Assembly: GCF_020171845.1 (NCBI RefSeq)
Contig: NZ_JAIVAM010000004.1
Coordinates: 372,001 to 436,000, forward strand
Reading direction: 5' to 3'
Source of the DNA: Cytobacillus kochii
GTDB taxonomy: Bacteria > Bacillota > Bacilli > Bacillales > Cytobacillaceae
Length of the DNA stretch: 64,000 bases
In this document: piece by piece, positions 62,253 to 64,000 of the stretch
Layout: each line of letters opens with the position of its first letter
Position numbering within the stretch: position 1 is the stretch's first letter
The notes under the pieces: generated by a model
Databases searched by the model: none
What the model saw: only the letters and a program-made list of their open reading frames with translations
Told to the model about the DNA's origin: nothing
Made by a program: the position numbers and the translations under genes

Positions 62253-62687
62253 TTAGTCTTCAACGACAACCTTTTCCATTACGTCACCATTTTTCATTGC
62301 TTTAACAGCTGGCATACCAGAAGTTACTTTACCAAACACAGTATGAACACCGTTAAGATGCGGCTGAGGTTCATGTACGATGAAGAACTGACTTCCACCA
62401 GTGTCTTTACCAGCATGCGCCATAGAAAGTGACCCTTCTTCGTGTTTGTGAGGATTGCCTTCTGTTTCACACTTAATTGTATAACCGGGGCCGCCTGTAC
62501 CTGTTCCTGAAGGGCACCCACCTTGAGAAACGAATCCAGGAATCACACGGTGGAAAGTTAACCCGTTATAAAAGCCCTCGTTAATCAACTTTTTGAAGTT
62601 TTCTACTGTACCTGGTGCTTCATTAGGGTATAATTCAAATTCAAGTTTTTCTCCATTTTGTAGCTGTATGTATCCTTTTTCAGACAT
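62253..62687 (-). CDS. ppiB: Peptidyl-prolyl cis-trans isomerase (cyclophilin) PpiB
   Basis: A 144-residue cyclophilin that speeds proline isomerisation in folding proteins. It has the active-site [39 protein letters not shown] and [24 protein letters not shown]. There is no signal peptide, so it is cytoplasmic. The ATG at 62687 (AAAGGAG 9 bases upstream) gives the usual length; a longer open frame to 62726 has no ribosome binding site. Confidence 0.95.
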   Translation of the reverse strand: MSEKGYIQLQNGEKLEFELYPNEAPGTVENFKKLINEGFYNGLTFHRVIPGFVSQGGCPSGTGTGGPGYTIKCETEGNPHKHEEGSLSMAHAGKDTGGSQFFIVHEPQPHLNGVHTVFGKVTSGMPAVKAMKNGDVMEKVVVED

Positions 62688-62784
62688 GTATAACACTCCT
62701 TTATATTTCAAAATCTTTTCTATCATAACATTTTTTTATGTAAGAATAAAATCTGAAGGTTAATTAATTTAAATGAAGCATTTA

Positions 62785-62922
62785 TTATGTACCAAATAAG
62801 CTTAAGAATAGTAATAAAAGAAATATGATCGATGCATAAAATGAGACATGGAGAAAAAAAGTAGTGAGGTTGAATTTTATTTCTTCAGTGTTAAAAGTTT
62901 GTCTTTTCGTCCGTTTTTGCAT
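62785..62922 (-). CDS. Small membrane peptide of unknown function
   Basis: A 45-residue ORF: a basic N-terminus (MQKRTKRQTFNTEE) and a C-terminal hydrophobic helix with leucine runs (SIIFLLLLFLSLFG). An AAGGATGGTGATGAT stretch precedes the ATG. No family is recognised. The charged-then-hydrophobic layout, clean stop and position in a long gap between ppiB and the HD hydrolase make it a plausible real gene. Confidence 0.5.
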   Translation of the reverse strand: MQKRTKRQTFNTEEIKFNLTTFFLHVSFYASIIFLLLLFLSLFGT

Positions 62923-63027
62923 ATCATCACCATCCTTATGTAGATGTTAATAATATTCGTTATTCATGTGACAAAATCCTCCAACTTTAAGCAAAATAAA
63001 TAGCCCTTCGTTTGTATGAAGTGCCAT

Positions 63028-63570
63028 TTATTCAGCTTGTCTTTGCTGAAGTTGTTGAGTTAAATGACGATCAATGATACTATCTAACTTTTGTAGACTT
63101 TGTCTTGCTCTGTCAGCAGTAATGGTCCGATAATGATGGGCTCCTCCTGGTTCTTCATCCTTTTCATCTGCTCTTTTAACAATGGATTGTAAGGCCGTAC
63201 GATCCACTTCTCCACCTGGTAAAAAAGAATCAGTATGAAATAATATTGCAAGTGAGACTTGTTTGGCTCTAATCGGATTTTCACCTAAGCGAATCAGTAA
63301 TTTATGGGCTCTTTCCGCTCCTTTGATCGCATGAATATCGTTTTTACGATATAATTCATAGTCCCATTTACCATTTTGATTATACCAAGTGTAATGACCG
63401 ATATCGTGTAAAAACCCTGCTTTTGCAGCTAAGTCGACATCCACATTTTCGATCTTTGCTAATTTCACTGCGTGATAAGCAACCGCTACAGCATGGGCAA
63501 GACCTGATCTTGTGACATATTTTTTGGCAATATGATGATCAAAAATATTTGTTAATGTAACATCTCTCAT
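63028..63570 (-). CDS. HD domain-containing phosphohydrolase
   Basis: A 180-residue HD-superfamily protein. The metal-binding signature reads HAVAVAYHAVKLAK ... AGFLHDIGHYTWY (HD at about 53-54) and the later histidines IHAIKGAERAHKLL and ILFHTDSF, in the order of the H...HD...H...D motif. The Asp-rich end is VKRADEKDEEPGGAHHYR. The substrate (nucleotide or other phosphate ester) cannot be told. The ATG at 63570 has AGGAGG 9 bases upstream, and the in-frame extension to 63603 is not needed. Confidence 0.9.
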   Translation of the reverse strand: MRDVTLTNIFDHHIAKKYVTRSGLAHAVAVAYHAVKLAKIENVDVDLAAKAGFLHDIGHYTWYNQNGKWDYELYRKNDIHAIKGAERAHKLLIRLGENPIRAKQVSLAILFHTDSFLPGGEVDRTALQSIVKRADEKDEEPGGAHHYRTITADRARQSLQKLDSIIDRHLTQQLQQRQAE

Positions 63571-63603
63571 AAAAAATAACCTCCTCTTTTTATCCTTTAC
63601 CAT

Positions 63604-63952
63604 ATTTATGCCCCTCTAAACAAACGTTGGCTTATAAAGTTATCATATACATTATTATTGTCGAAAGTGTTAGGGCATATTATGTGGAAATTGATATTTT
63701 AACTATACATTTTACTTATTTTCTCTTAAAATTGCTAGTGTTTTGTTTGATTATCTAACAAAAATGTTTGTGAGCAATGTCTCTACCACCTCATAAATAA
63801 AACATCCTTGACTAATCGTAAGAAAGAGACTGAGACAAAACTAAATGACCTAACCTTAAAAACGAACAATTACCAATGATGATCTATAAAAATCAGTTGC
63901 AAAAAAACCTGTTCCATTGCACTATTCTTTTTATATAAGGGTAAAAACACAC
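63604..63952. other. Gene-free stretch at the right edge
   Basis: About 350 bases without a gene. GAGACTGAGACAAAA at 63826-63840 resembles a short motif often seen in intergenic regions of Firmicutes, and its meaning is unknown. Confidence 0.4.
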
Positions 63953-63995
63953 AAAAAAACCGAATGATTAGTTGTGTATTTTCCTAATCACTCGG
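63953..63995 (-). terminator. Terminator of a gene beyond the right edge
   Basis: CCGAATGATTAG and CTAATCACTCGG form a 12-bp stem with one mismatch (63960-63995), followed on the minus strand by TTTTTTT. It implies a minus-strand gene that ends just beyond the window. Confidence 0.75.
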
Positions 63996-64000
63996 ATCAA

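Noticed and set aside
63826..63840. GAGACTGAGACAAAA motif as the end of an insertion sequence
   Set aside because: No inverted repeat, target duplication or transposase sequence is visible nearby.

Overview
The window comes from an AT-rich, spore-forming Gram-positive bacterium, most likely a member of the Bacillaceae. The evidence is the set of Bacillus-type genes (yteA, ylmA, yuzB, ykuK, des-desK-desR, bmrC-bmrD, ispA, a Spo0M-like protein), strong AGGAGG-type ribosome binding sites, short intrinsic terminators, TTG starts, and Zur, CodY and TPP-riboswitch signals of the Bacillus kind. No rRNA, tRNA, phage, intact insertion sequence or CRISPR array is visible. The contig continues at both ends.

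Layout. 1-6.1 kb: DinB, a DUF2268 lipoprotein and an AraC regulator in one operon, a convergent MFS exporter, and two tandem DUF21/CBS membrane proteins. 6.2-8.1 kb: a zinc-starvation operon (zinc-free L33, zinc-free S14, YciC) with two Zur boxes. 8.2-10.6 kb: a Spo0M-like gene, a decayed FMN reductase, a ComB-like gene without a normal start codon, and a small secreted protein. 10.7-14.6 kb: the heterodimeric ABC exporter bmrC-bmrD behind a leader-peptide attenuator. 14.6-28.2 kb: housekeeping and redox genes (ylmA, flavin reductase, murB, yuzB, NAT, yteA, a possible toxin-like peptide, prolyl hydroxylase, aldo/keto reductase, FAD oxidoreductase, pepF, azoR). 28.3-31.4 kb: thiW-thiD-thiM-thiE behind two tandem TPP riboswitches. 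31.5-35.6 kb: aroK, a 51-bp tandem repeat array, a NERD protein and ilvE with a CodY-like box. 35.8-38.7 kb: the cold-response desaturase and its two-component system. 38.7-49.4 kb: ykuK, a CoxG-like protein, a luciferase-like oxidoreductase, a SUV3-like helicase, YceI, dacC, an alkyltransferase-like protein, ispA and mug.

49.6-57.5 kb is a phosphonate catabolism island. An ABC importer (lipoprotein, fused double permease, ATPase) would bring in 2-aminoethylphosphonate. PhnW converts it to phosphonoacetaldehyde, PhnX cleaves that to acetaldehyde and phosphate, and a class III PLP enzyme that fits PbfA would channel the hydroxylated analogue into the same intermediate. A DeoR-type regulator sits upstream, with four TTGTTTT direct repeats spaced exactly 10 bp in front of it. 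57.6-60.7 kb is a divergent TRAP transporter with the identical 12-mer ATTGTATCCAAT on each side of the control region.

60.7-64 kb holds a small DUF4083 membrane protein, a second 51-bp repeat array related to the first, ppiB, a 45-residue membrane peptide and an HD-domain hydrolase. The two repeat arrays are the least explained structures here. Both keep a 51-bp period, both lie between the 3' ends of convergent genes, and all apparent ORFs in them can be explained by a period divisible by three.
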